Source: Roseateles asaccharophilus | GTDB taxonomy: Bacteria; Pseudomonadota; Gammaproteobacteria; Burkholderiales; Burkholderiaceae_C | Assembly: GCF_004362405.1 (NCBI RefSeq) | Contig: NZ_SNXE01000010.1 | Coordinates: forward strand, 1 to 64,000 | Direction: 5' to 3' | Length of the DNA stretch: 64,000 nt | In this document: piece by piece, positions 42,320-49,924 of the stretch | Layout of the letters: every line of letters starts with the position of its first letter | Position numbering within the stretch: the stretch's first letter is position 1 | Program-made: the position numbers and the translations under genes | Notes under the pieces: generated by a model | Database searches by the model: none | What the model was told of the DNA's origin: nothing | The model's input: the letters and a program-made list of their open reading frames with translations, nothing else

Positions 42320-43330
42320 ATGAAGAACGGTGTGGCCGCCGTGCCCCGGCGTGGCATGGCATGGATGGCGGGTCTGCTGACGGCTGTCTTGCTCTGGCTG
42401 GGTGGCATGAGCCCGGCCCTGGCCCAGCGCGGCTGGGGCGATGAGGGCGACTACCAGATCCTGCAGGCGCGTTTCGGCACCGCACGCCACCATGTGGATG
42501 TGAGTGAGCGCCTGCGCGATCTGGCGCGCCAGGATCGGCGGGTGCGGGTGAGCCCCGAGCTCTTCGGCCAGGATCCCGATCCGGGGCGGCGCAAGTCCCT
42601 GCGCATCTACGCACGCGGGCCGGATGGCGAGCGCTGCATCTTCGAGTACGCCGAGCAGGGCTTTGTGGACGGCGCCCGCTTCAGCGGCTGGCGCCGGGGC
42701 GACTGGGGCGACCGTCCCTCGGGCTGGCGCGAGGACTGGCAGGGCGGTTGGGGCGATGAGCTGGGCGGCGACGACGCGCCCCAGGTCCGTGACGAGGGCG
42801 AGTACCGCATCCTGCAGGCCAGCTATGGCACGGCGCGGCGCAGCATCGATGTGAGCGACCGGCTCAAGCAGCTGGCTCGCCGCGATGGGCGGGTGCGTGT
42901 AGGCAATGCGGTGTTCGAGCAGGACCCGGACCCCGGCCAGCTCAAGACCCTGCGCATCGTGGCGCGCTCGCGCGACGGCGGGCAGCGCCTTTTCGAGTTC
43001 CGCGAGGGCCAGGTGCTGGACGGCGCCCAGTTCATGGGCTGGCGGCGCGGCGACTGGGACAGCGCCGGGAGTTCAACGACCCAGCCGGCGGGGCGCCTCA
43101 TCATCGTCAGCGCGCGCTATGGCGAGAGCGGGGCCAACAGCGTGGACGTGAGCGCGCGCCTGCGCGAGCTGATCTGGCGCAACCGCCTGGAGGTCCGGGT
43201 GGACAATGCCCTGGCCGGTGTGGATCCCGCGCCGGGGCGGCGCAAGACCCTGAGCCTGAGCTATGCCTTCGAGGGTCAGGACATGCGCCATATCCGTGTG
43301 GATGAGCAGGAGATGCTTGCCCTGCCCTGA
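42320..43330 (+). CDS. Secreted protein of three tandem repeats (DUF3395-like)
   Basis: I know no named bacterial family for it. The 336-aa product starts at ATG 42320 after GGAGGAC and has a signal peptide (AWMAGLLTAVLLWLGGMSPALAQ). Three repeats of about 80-90 residues follow, starting near DYQILQARFGTARHHVDVSE, EYRILQASYGTARRSIDVSD and LIIVSARYGESGANSVDVSA. Each continues with RLRxLxxxxRxxVRV, a DPxPGxxKxL segment and a hydrophobic closing strand. The linkers are Gly/Asp/Arg/Trp-rich (WRRGDW twice). The order of motifs, most clearly in the third repeat, recalls the C-terminal DUF3395 domain of eukaryotic DNAJC11. It probably acts in the periplasm as a binding module. Confidence 0.7.
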   Translation: MKNGVAAVPRRGMAWMAGLLTAVLLWLGGMSPALAQRGWGDEGDYQILQARFGTARHHVDVSERLRDLARQDRRVRVSPELFGQDPDPGRRKSLRIYARGPDGERCIFEYAEQGFVDGARFSGWRRGDWGDRPSGWREDWQGGWGDELGGDDAPQVRDEGEYRILQASYGTARRSIDVSDRLKQLARRDGRVRVGNAVFEQDPDPGQLKTLRIVARSRDGGQRLFEFREGQVLDGAQFMGWRRGDWDSAGSSTTQPAGRLIIVSARYGESGANSVDVSARLRELIWRNRLEVRVDNALAGVDPAPGRRKTLSLSYAFEGQDMRHIRVDEQEMLALP

Positions 43331-43366
43331 GCGTCGCTGGGGCTCGGGCGGGAGAACGGAGTCGGT

Positions 43367-44257
43367 ATGAAGATCGCGGTGATGGGCGCGGGCGCGGTGG
43401 GCTGCTATTTCGGCGGCATGCTGGCGCGCGCCGGGCACGAGGTGGTGCTGATCGGGCGGCCCGCCCATGTGGAGGCGGTGCAGCGCCAGGGCCTGCGCCT
43501 GCAGACCCGCCTGTTCGATGAAACCCTGAGCCTGGCCGCCAGCACCGAGCCGGCCGCCGCCGCGGGGGCCGAGCTGCTGCTCTTTTGCGTCAAGTCGCCC
43601 GATACCGAGGCGGCGGCCCAGGCCCTGCGCCCGCATCTGGCGCCCGGCGCCCTGCTGCTGAGCCTGCAAAACGGTGTGGACAATGCCGAGCGCCTGCGCG
43701 AGCTGCTGCCCGTGCAGCGGGTCTCGGCGGCGGTGGTCTATGTTGCCACCGAGATGGCGGGCCCGGGCCATCTGCTGCACCACGGCCGCGGCGAGCTGGT
43801 GCTGGAGCCGGTGGCCGAGGCCCTGCTGCCCACGCTGGCCCTGGCCGGCGTGCCGGCCGAGATCTCGCCCAATGTGCGCGGCGCGCTATGGGCCAAGCTC
43901 ATCCTCAATTGCGCCTACAACGCGCTCTCGGCCCTGGCGCGTCTGCCCTATGGCGAGCTGGTGCAGCGGCCCGGCGTGCCGGCGGTGATGGAAGACGTGG
44001 TGGCCGAATGCGTGGCGGTGGCCCGGGCCGAGGGCGTGCAGCTGCCGGCCGATCCCTTGATCGCGGTGCGCGGCCTGGCCCAGACCATGCCGGGCCAGTT
44101 CTCCTCCACGGCCCAGGACCTGATGCGCGGCAAGCCCACCGAGATCGACCATCTCAACGGCCATGTGCTGCGCCGTGGTGAGGCGCTGGGCATCCCTACC
44201 CCGGCCAATCGGGTGCTGCACACCCTGGTCAAGCTGGCCGAGGCGCGGCCGGGCTGA
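43367..44257 (+). CDS. panE: 2-dehydropantoate 2-reductase
   Basis: An NADPH-dependent ketopantoate reductase of the ApbA/PanE family (296 aa), used in pantothenate synthesis. The N-terminal Rossmann loop is MKIAVMGAGAVGCYFGGMLA; the central LLFCVKSPDTEAAAQALRP, LQNGVDNAERL and LWAKLILNCAYNALSAL (with the catalytic Lys) are typical. The C-terminal STAQDLMRGKPTEIDHLNGH is diagnostic. GGAG precedes the ATG. Several paralogues often exist per genome, so another alpha-keto acid cannot be excluded. It ends seven bases from the convergent arginase gene. Confidence 0.9.
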   Translation: MKIAVMGAGAVGCYFGGMLARAGHEVVLIGRPAHVEAVQRQGLRLQTRLFDETLSLAASTEPAAAAGAELLLFCVKSPDTEAAAQALRPHLAPGALLLSLQNGVDNAERLRELLPVQRVSAAVVYVATEMAGPGHLLHHGRGELVLEPVAEALLPTLALAGVPAEISPNVRGALWAKLILNCAYNALSALARLPYGELVQRPGVPAVMEDVVAECVAVARAEGVQLPADPLIAVRGLAQTMPGQFSSTAQDLMRGKPTEIDHLNGHVLRRGEALGIPTPANRVLHTLVKLAEARPG

Positions 44258-44264
44258 GGCGGCC

Positions 44265-45194
44265 TTACTTGCGCATCAGGGTGGATTTACCGAATAGAGA
44301 TTCGATCAGGTCCACCGCCAGCTCGGCCGTCTTGTTGCGCACATCCAGCGCCGGGTTGAGTTCCATCACGTCCAGCGAGGCGAGCAGGCCGGTGTCGGCA
44401 ATCATCTCCATGCAGAGCTGGGCCTCGCGGTAGGTGGGGCCGCCGGGGATGGTGGTGCCCACGCCGGGGGCGATCTCGGGGTCCAGGAAGTCCACATCGA
44501 AGCTGACGTGCAGATGGGTGTTGGCGTCCAGGGTGGCCAGGGCCAGCTCCATGGTGTGGCGCATGCCCATCTCGTCGATGTAGCGCATGTCGAAGACCTC
44601 CAGGTCCTGCTCATGCACAAAGCGCTTCTCGCCCTCGTCCACGCTGCGGATGCCGATCTGGCGTATCCACTTGGGGCTGATGGCGGGCACATGGCCGCCG
44701 ATCTCGATCAGGGCCTGGGGGCCGAAGCCGCAGAGGCAGGCCACGGGCATGCCGTGGATATTGCCGCTGGGGGTGAGCTGGTTGGTGTTGAAGTCGGCAT
44801 GGGCGTCCAGCCAGAGCACGCGCAGCTTCTTGCCGGTCTCGCGGCAGTGGCGGGCCACGGCCGAGATGGAGCCCAGGCCCAGGCAGTGGTCACCACCCAG
44901 CAGGATGGGCATGCGGCCCTGTTGCAGCTCGCCATGCACGGCTTCGTGCACGGCGCGGTTCCAGGCCACCACCTCGTCCAGATGGCGATAGCCATCCACC
45001 GGCGGCAGCCAGGGATTGGGCGGGCCGCTGAGGTTGCCGCGGTCCAGCACCTGCACGCCGCGCGCCTGCAGGGCCGGGCCCAGGCCCGCCACGCGCAGGG
45101 CCTCGGGGCCCATGCTGGCGCCACGGGCGCCGGCACCCACATCGGTGGGCGCGCCAATCAGGGAGACGGTGCGGGGGCTGTTGCTGCTGTTCAT
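44265..45194 (-). CDS. rocF: Arginase
   Basis: Hydrolyses arginine to ornithine and urea with a two-manganese centre. The 309-aa enzyme shows the metal ligands in ILLGGDHCLGLG, WLDAHADFNTNQ (DAHAD) and HVSFDVDFLDPEIAPG (SFDVDFLDP). The start MNSSNSPRTVSLIGAPTDVGAGARG is arginase-like. The DAHADFNT and SGNIHGMP sequences favour arginase over agmatinase. ATG 45194 overlaps the stop of the LOG-family gene (ATGA), so the two are translationally coupled. No urease or ornithine-cycle genes are in the window. Confidence 0.95.
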   Translation of the reverse strand: MNSSNSPRTVSLIGAPTDVGAGARGASMGPEALRVAGLGPALQARGVQVLDRGNLSGPPNPWLPPVDGYRHLDEVVAWNRAVHEAVHGELQQGRMPILLGGDHCLGLGSISAVARHCRETGKKLRVLWLDAHADFNTNQLTPSGNIHGMPVACLCGFGPQALIEIGGHVPAISPKWIRQIGIRSVDEGEKRFVHEQDLEVFDMRYIDEMGMRHTMELALATLDANTHLHVSFDVDFLDPEIAPGVGTTIPGGPTYREAQLCMEMIADTGLLASLDVMELNPALDVRNKTAELAVDLIESLFGKSTLMRK

Positions 45195-46108
45195 CGCTGC
45201 TTCTTTCCTTGCGGGGTTTCGGCCGGGTCCAGGGCCAGGGTCTGTTCATACTCGCGCTCGAGCAGGGCCCAGGCCTCCTCGGCGCTCTCAACGAAGTGGA
45301 AGAGCTTCTCGTCGCCCGGGCTGATCATGCCGGTCTCGATCAGAAGCTCGAAATTGATCAGCCGCGTCCAGAACTCGCGCCCGAAAAGCAGGATGGGGCG
45401 GTGACGGCACTTGCCCGTCTGGATCAGGGTCATGGTCTCGAAGAGCTCGTCCAGCGTGCCGAATCCGCCCGGGAAGCACACCAGGGCGACCGAGCGCATC
45501 AGGAAGTGCATCTTGCGCAGGCCGAAGTAGTGGAACTGGAAGCACAGCTCCGGCGTGATGTAGGGGTTGGGGTGCTGCTCGTGGGGCAGCACGATGTTCA
45601 GGCCTATGCTCTTGCCACCCGCCTCATAGGCGCCGCGGTTGCCGGCTTCCATGATGCCCGGGCCACCGCCCGTGACCACATAGAGCGGCTCGGCGCGCCG
45701 GGTCGAGGCCTCGGTCACCAGCCGCGCGAAGCGGCGAGCCTCTTCGTAGTAGCGGCTCATGCTCAGGGCCACCTCGGCGCGCTTGAGCGCATGCGGGTCG
45801 CCGGCGGCCTTGGCCTGGGCCACGGCGGCCTTGGCGGCGTGCTCGGAGAGGATGCGTGCGCTGCCGAAGATCACCACCGTGGCCTTGATGTCCAGCTCCT
45901 GCTGCACCAGCTCGGGCTTGAGCAGCTCCAGCTGCATGCGCACCGGACGGAGCTCCTCGCGCAGCAGGAAGTCGTTGTCGGTGAAGGCCAGCTTGTAGGC
46001 GCTCTCGGGTCCGTCGTAGCGGGGCTCCGGCACCACATGGGCCTGAACCTCGGCGGACTCCTTGGCGCTGGGGAAGTTGCGGGTCAGAGGCTGTTGACGC
46101 TTGAACAT
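45191..46108 (-). CDS. LOG family protein (TIGR00730-type, nucleotide 5'-monophosphate phosphoribohydrolase fold)
   Basis: A 305-aa Rossmann-fold protein of the family once mis-called lysine decarboxylase. The motifs GGGPGIMEAGNRGAYEAGG and CFPGGFGTLDELFE are those of LOG phosphoribohydrolases. Compared with minimal LOG proteins (about 190 aa) it carries roughly 75 extra N-terminal residues, as in the longer bacterial subgroup. ATG 46108 is preferred over the frame start at 46186. It overlaps arginase, suggesting a shared job in nitrogen or nucleotide salvage, which is unproven. Confidence 0.88.
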   Translation of the reverse strand: MFKRQQPLTRNFPSAKESAEVQAHVVPEPRYDGPESAYKLAFTDNDFLLREELRPVRMQLELLKPELVQQELDIKATVVIFGSARILSEHAAKAAVAQAKAAGDPHALKRAEVALSMSRYYEEARRFARLVTEASTRRAEPLYVVTGGGPGIMEAGNRGAYEAGGKSIGLNIVLPHEQHPNPYITPELCFQFHYFGLRKMHFLMRSVALVCFPGGFGTLDELFETMTLIQTGKCRHRPILLFGREFWTRLINFELLIETGMISPGDEKLFHFVESAEEAWALLEREYEQTLALDPAETPQGKKQR

Positions 46109-46210
46109 GATCTTGCTTGGCGCGCGAGGCGCCTCATCGGGCGGGCACTCAAGCCCGGGGCGCAGCATACTGGGCGCTGCGAACAATTTTGTTGCGTAGT
46201 TTCTTGTTGA

Positions 46211-46984
46211 TTAAGAAATTAATTCGGAAAACGCCGGCTTGCGTGCTTTGCAAACGGGACAGGCCGGGTCTTTGTGAACGATGATTTCGCTCCATTCCAT
46301 GCTTCGGGCCTCCAGCATCTGCAGCCGTCCACCGAGTCCGGGCAGCCCCAGCAGCAGCTTGAGGGCTTCGGCGGCCTGGAGGCTGCCGATGATGCCCACC
46401 AGGGGCGCAAACACGCCCATGGTGGCGCAGCGCTGTTCTTCGGGGCGCGCGTCGGGGGGGAAGAGGCAGGCATAGCAGGGCGCTTGGGCGCCGCGCAGGT
46501 CGTAGACGCTGATCTGCGCGTCAAAGCCCAGGGCCGCGCCCGAGACCAAGGGGCGAGCGTGCTGCACGCAGGCCTGGTTGACGGCCTGGCGGGTGGGGAA
46601 GTTGTCGCTGCAGTCCAGCACCACATCGGCCTGAGCCACCAGCTGTGCCAACAGGCTCGCGTCGGCGCGTTGCGCCACGGTCCGTACCCGCAGCTCGGGG
46701 TTGAGGGCCGCGATGGCCCGGGCCGCGGACTCCACCTTGGGCAGCCCCACGCGTTCCTGGCTGTGGGCGATCTGGCGTTGCAGATTGGTCAGGTCCACCG
46801 TGTCGTGGTCCACCAGGGTGATCTGCCCCACCCCGGCCGTGGCCAGATAGAGCGCGGCCGGGGAGCCCAGGCCGCCGGCGCCGATGATGAGGGCGTGGCT
46901 GTCCAGCAGCTTTTGCTGGCCCTCGATCCCGATGTCGTCCAGCAGGATATGTCGGGAGTAGCGCAGCAACTGTTCGTCATTCAT
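46211..46984 (-). CDS. moeB: Molybdopterin-synthase adenylyltransferase / ThiF-type E1-like protein
   Basis: Activates the C-terminal glycine of a ubiquitin-like sulfur carrier (MoaD or ThiS) by adenylation. The 257-aa protein opens MNDEQLLRYSRHILLDDIG and has the ATP loop IGAGGLGSPAALYLATAGVG, VDHDTVDLTNLQRQIAHS and DCSDNFPTRQAVN. The zinc site is CYAC (middle) plus CPVC (C-terminus). Family members MoeB, ThiF and HesA are hard to separate and no moaD or thiS is adjacent. ATG 46984 has no ribosome-binding site; TATGCT stands six bases upstream. It follows ctpA, an order common in Burkholderiales. Confidence 0.9.
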   Translation of the reverse strand: MNDEQLLRYSRHILLDDIGIEGQQKLLDSHALIIGAGGLGSPAALYLATAGVGQITLVDHDTVDLTNLQRQIAHSQERVGLPKVESAARAIAALNPELRVRTVAQRADASLLAQLVAQADVVLDCSDNFPTRQAVNQACVQHARPLVSGAALGFDAQISVYDLRGAQAPCYACLFPPDARPEEQRCATMGVFAPLVGIIGSLQAAEALKLLLGLPGLGGRLQMLEARSMEWSEIIVHKDPACPVCKARKPAFSELIS

Positions 46985-47034
46985 GGGGCAAGCATAGCGC
47001 CGCGCGGCGGCTCCAGCGGCCGTCCTCAAAGACA

Positions 47035-47057
47035 ATGGCCCGCACGGGGCGGGCCAT
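47035..47057 (-). terminator. Hairpin after ctpA
   Basis: ATGGCCCGC and GCGGGCCAT pair (9 bp) around a five-base loop, followed on the minus strand by TGTCTTTGAGG. A smaller hairpin (TGGGGC/GCCCCA, 47070-47085) lies closer to the ctpA stop. It separates ctpA from moeB. Confidence 0.5.
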
Positions 47058-47098
47058 GGATCGGGTCGGTGGGGCTTTGGCCCCAAGGCCTGGGCGAT

Positions 47099-48532
47099 TT
47101 ACTCGACCTTGGCCTCGGCCTTGCGCTCGGTCGCGGTCTTGGACGCCAGGACCGGACGGCCCTTGAGCTGGTTGAGTGCCTGCTGCAGCGGGAAGTCCTC
47201 GGCCGAGCCGAACTCGGGCAGGGGCTTGGGCGGCTCGTTCTTCTTGGCGAACTCGGCCTCCAGCTTCTGGCGGGCTTCCTCACGGGCTTTCTCGCGGGCC
47301 TCGTCCTTTTCCTCGGGGCCGTTGTTCAGGTGCTTCTCGAGGTCGGCCTCGCGCATGCGCAGGGCGGCGAAGACATTGCCCTCGGCGGTCTCGTCCAGCA
47401 TCACATCGGGCACGATGCCCTTGGCCTGGATGGACCGGCCGGCCGGGGTGTAGTAGCGTGCGGTGGTGATCTTGAGCGCCGTCTCGGGGCTGAGCTGGCG
47501 CACGGTCTGCACCGAGCCCTTGCCGAAGGTCTGGGCGCCCATGATGATGGCGCGCTTGTGATCCTGCAACGCGCCGGCGACGATCTCGCTGGCCGAGGCC
47601 GAGCCCTCGTTGACCAGCACCACCAGGGGCACGGTCTTGAGCGCCACCGGCAGCCTCTTGAGCGGGTCCACGCCGCCGCGGCGCAGATAGTAGTCGGGGC
47701 TGGCCTTGAAGCTGGCCTTGGAGTCGGGGATCTGGCCGTTGGTGGACACCACCTCGACGTCACGCGGCAGGAAGGCGGCCGAGATGGCCACCGAGGCCTC
47801 CAGCAGGCCGCCCGGGTCGTTGCGCAGATCCAGCACCAGGCCCTTGAGATGGGGCTCCTGCTTGTAGATCTCTTCGAGCTTCTTGACGAAGTCTTCGACC
47901 GTGCGGTCCTGGAACTGGCTCACGCGCAGCCAGGCGTAGCCGGGCTCCACCACCTTGGCACGCACGCTCTGCACCCTGATTTCCTCGCGGGTGATGGTGA
48001 CCGGGAAGCTGCGGTTCTCGGCCTTGCGGAAGATCATCAGCGTGACCTTCGTATTGGGCTCGCCGCGCATGCGCTTAACGGCCTGATCCAGGCTCAGGCC
48101 CTTGACGCCGGTGTCGTCGATGCGGCTGATCAGGTCGCCGCTCTTGAGGCCGGCGCGGAAGGCGGGGCTGCCCTCGATGGGAGAGACGATCTTGACCAGA
48201 CCATCCTCCATGCCGATCTCGATGCCCACGCCCACGAATTTGCCGCTGGTGCCTTCGCGGAACTCCTTGAAGCTCTTCTTGTCAAAGAACTGGGAGTGCG
48301 GGTCCAGGCCGGAAACCATGCCGGCGATGGCGTCGTTGATGAGCTTTTTCTCGTCGACCGGCTCCACATAGTCGGACTTGACCATGCCGAACACGGCAGC
48401 GAGTTGCTGCAGCTCCTCCAGAGGCAGCGGCGACAGGCTGCTGCGCGCATTGGCCTGCAGCTGCATCGTGGTCATCGCCCCTGCGATGGCGCCCAACGCC
48501 ACCCAGCCTGCAACTTTAAGTTTGGCACCCAT
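47099..48532 (-). CDS. ctpA: Carboxy-terminal processing peptidase, S41 family
   Basis: A periplasmic, membrane-anchored serine protease that trims proteins from the C-terminus and typically helps regulate peptidoglycan hydrolases. In 477 aa: N-terminal membrane segment (~8-24), a PDZ domain (~97-170, from GVGIEIGMEDGLVKIVSP), and the S41 domain with the Ser/Lys dyad, Ser313 in NEGSASASEI and Lys338 in TFGKGSVQT, 25 residues apart as in the family. The C-terminal ~75 residues are a charged Glu/Lys/Ala-rich helical tail. The 197-base region upstream to the next gene shows no clear extra gene. Confidence 0.95.
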   Translation of the reverse strand: MGAKLKVAGWVALGAIAGAMTTMQLQANARSSLSPLPLEELQQLAAVFGMVKSDYVEPVDEKKLINDAIAGMVSGLDPHSQFFDKKSFKEFREGTSGKFVGVGIEIGMEDGLVKIVSPIEGSPAFRAGLKSGDLISRIDDTGVKGLSLDQAVKRMRGEPNTKVTLMIFRKAENRSFPVTITREEIRVQSVRAKVVEPGYAWLRVSQFQDRTVEDFVKKLEEIYKQEPHLKGLVLDLRNDPGGLLEASVAISAAFLPRDVEVVSTNGQIPDSKASFKASPDYYLRRGGVDPLKRLPVALKTVPLVVLVNEGSASASEIVAGALQDHKRAIIMGAQTFGKGSVQTVRQLSPETALKITTARYYTPAGRSIQAKGIVPDVMLDETAEGNVFAALRMREADLEKHLNNGPEEKDEAREKAREEARQKLEAEFAKKNEPPKPLPEFGSAEDFPLQQALNQLKGRPVLASKTATERKAEAKVE

Positions 48533-48729
48533 GATGCGAGTGTTCCTATCGGTGATGTACAGCCATTCCCGGTCTTGCCCCGCGGGGCGCAGGGGCTATC
48601 AACCTGGCTCGAAGTATAGGCGTCTGCCTGTACTCAAGCCTTGGTGGAGGCCCCCATTTGACGGGCTAATTCCCCGCATTCAAGCGGACTTTGCGTCCCT
48701 TTACACGCTTGGGGGCTTGCCCGGACGCC

Positions 48730-49827
48730 TCAGGGCTGGGCCGCCTGGGGCTCGGGGCGCCTGAAAGTCACCACATGGTCCACATGGGCGCGTATGCCAA
48801 TCCACTCGCCCACATGGTGGTCATGGTGCGAGGGCACGTGGGCGACCAGACGCTCGCCGCTGACCAGGCGCAGGGTGTAGAGGAACTCGGCGCCGCGGAA
48901 GATCTTGCGCTCGATCTGCGCCTTCACCGGGGCATCGTCGTCGTGCACGATGTCATCGGCCCGCAGCAGCACCTCGCATTCGCCGTCCGGGTAGGCCTCG
49001 GGCAGCGGACATTCGCCGGCCTCGCTGAGCTCGCCCAGCGGGGTCTGCACCACGGGGCCGCCCGGCCCCTGGACCACCTTGGCCGGCGCAAACACCCCGT
49101 GACCGATGAAGTCGGCCACGAAGCGGGTGGCAGGGCGGTGATAGACGGCGTAGGACTCGTCCCATTGCTCCAGCCGGCCCTGGTGCATCACGCCCACCCG
49201 GTCGCCCAGGGCAAAGGCCTCGGCCTGGTCGTGCGTGACGAAGAGGGCGGTGGTACCGCTTTCCTGCAGGATGCCGCGCAGCTCCTGCGAGAGATGCTCG
49301 CGCAGATCCACGTCCAGGCTGGAGAAGGGTTCGTCCAGCAGCAGCAGACGCGGCGCGGGTGCCAGGGCGCGGGCCAGGGCCACGCGCTGCTGCTGCCCGC
49401 CCGAGAGCTGGTGCGGCGCGCGCTTGGCGGCATGTGCCAGGCCCACCAGATCCAGCACCTGATGAATCCGCTCCTGCCGCTGGCCGCGACTGAGATGCCG
49501 CAGACCGAAGCCGATGTTGTCGGCCACCGAGAGATGGGGGAAGAGGGCGTAGTCCTGGAAGACCATGCCCACCCGGCGCGCCTCGGGCGGGGTGTGCAGA
49601 CCGCTGGCCGCGTCGGCCAGCAGCTCGCCGTCGATGCGTATGCGTCCGCTGGACAGGCGCTCCAGCCCGGCAATGCTGCGCAGCAGCGAGGTCTTGCCGC
49701 AGCCCGAGGGACCGATCAGCACCCCGATCTGGCCACGGGCCAAGCCGAAGGAAACACCGTCCACCGCCCGACGGCCCGTGGCCGCGCCCGGGTAGTACAG
49801 GCCGACCTGCTCAAGTGCAAGAAACAT
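48730..49827 (-). CDS. Iron(III)-type ABC transporter ATP-binding protein (FbpC-like)
   Basis: The ATPase of a ferric-iron-type importer (365 aa). Walker A IGPSGCGKTSLLRSIAG, signature HQLSGGQQQRVALARAL, Walker B LLLLDEPFSSLD and H-loop FVTHDQAEA are followed by a C-terminal TOBE region (~240-365, containing PLPEAYPDGECEVLLRADD). The order and length match FbpC; molybdate or putrescine use is less likely. It is divergent from the permease gene, 97 bases apart. TATCAT lies eight bases before the ATG with no ribosome-binding site. No binding-protein gene is present in the window. Confidence 0.88.
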   Translation of the reverse strand: MFLALEQVGLYYPGAATGRRAVDGVSFGLARGQIGVLIGPSGCGKTSLLRSIAGLERLSSGRIRIDGELLADAASGLHTPPEARRVGMVFQDYALFPHLSVADNIGFGLRHLSRGQRQERIHQVLDLVGLAHAAKRAPHQLSGGQQQRVALARALAPAPRLLLLDEPFSSLDVDLREHLSQELRGILQESGTTALFVTHDQAEAFALGDRVGVMHQGRLEQWDESYAVYHRPATRFVADFIGHGVFAPAKVVQGPGGPVVQTPLGELSEAGECPLPEAYPDGECEVLLRADDIVHDDDAPVKAQIERKIFRGAEFLYTLRLVSGERLVAHVPSHHDHHVGEWIGIRAHVDHVVTFRRPEPQAAQP

Positions 49828-49870
49828 GGGGGCCTATGATACCGGGCTTGCCGAGGCGGCCGAATGCGCC

Positions 49871-49895
49871 TCGTTCTCATTTGATTTGATATTCC
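49871..49895. promoter_or_regulatory. AT-rich segment between FbpC- and FbpB-like genes, possible Fur half-site
   Basis: TCGTTCTCATTTGATTTGATATTCC is the only AT-rich stretch between the divergent genes. TTCTCATTT resembles one arm of a Fur box (ATTCTCATT); the second arm is poor. Confidence 0.3.
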
Positions 49896-49924
49896 TCAAG
49901 CCGCCCCGCCGGGCGGCAGCCCGC

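Noticed and set aside
46274-48619. Plus-strand open frame (781 codons) over moeB and ctpA
   Set aside because: Antisense to two conserved enzymes and crosses their intergenic hairpins.
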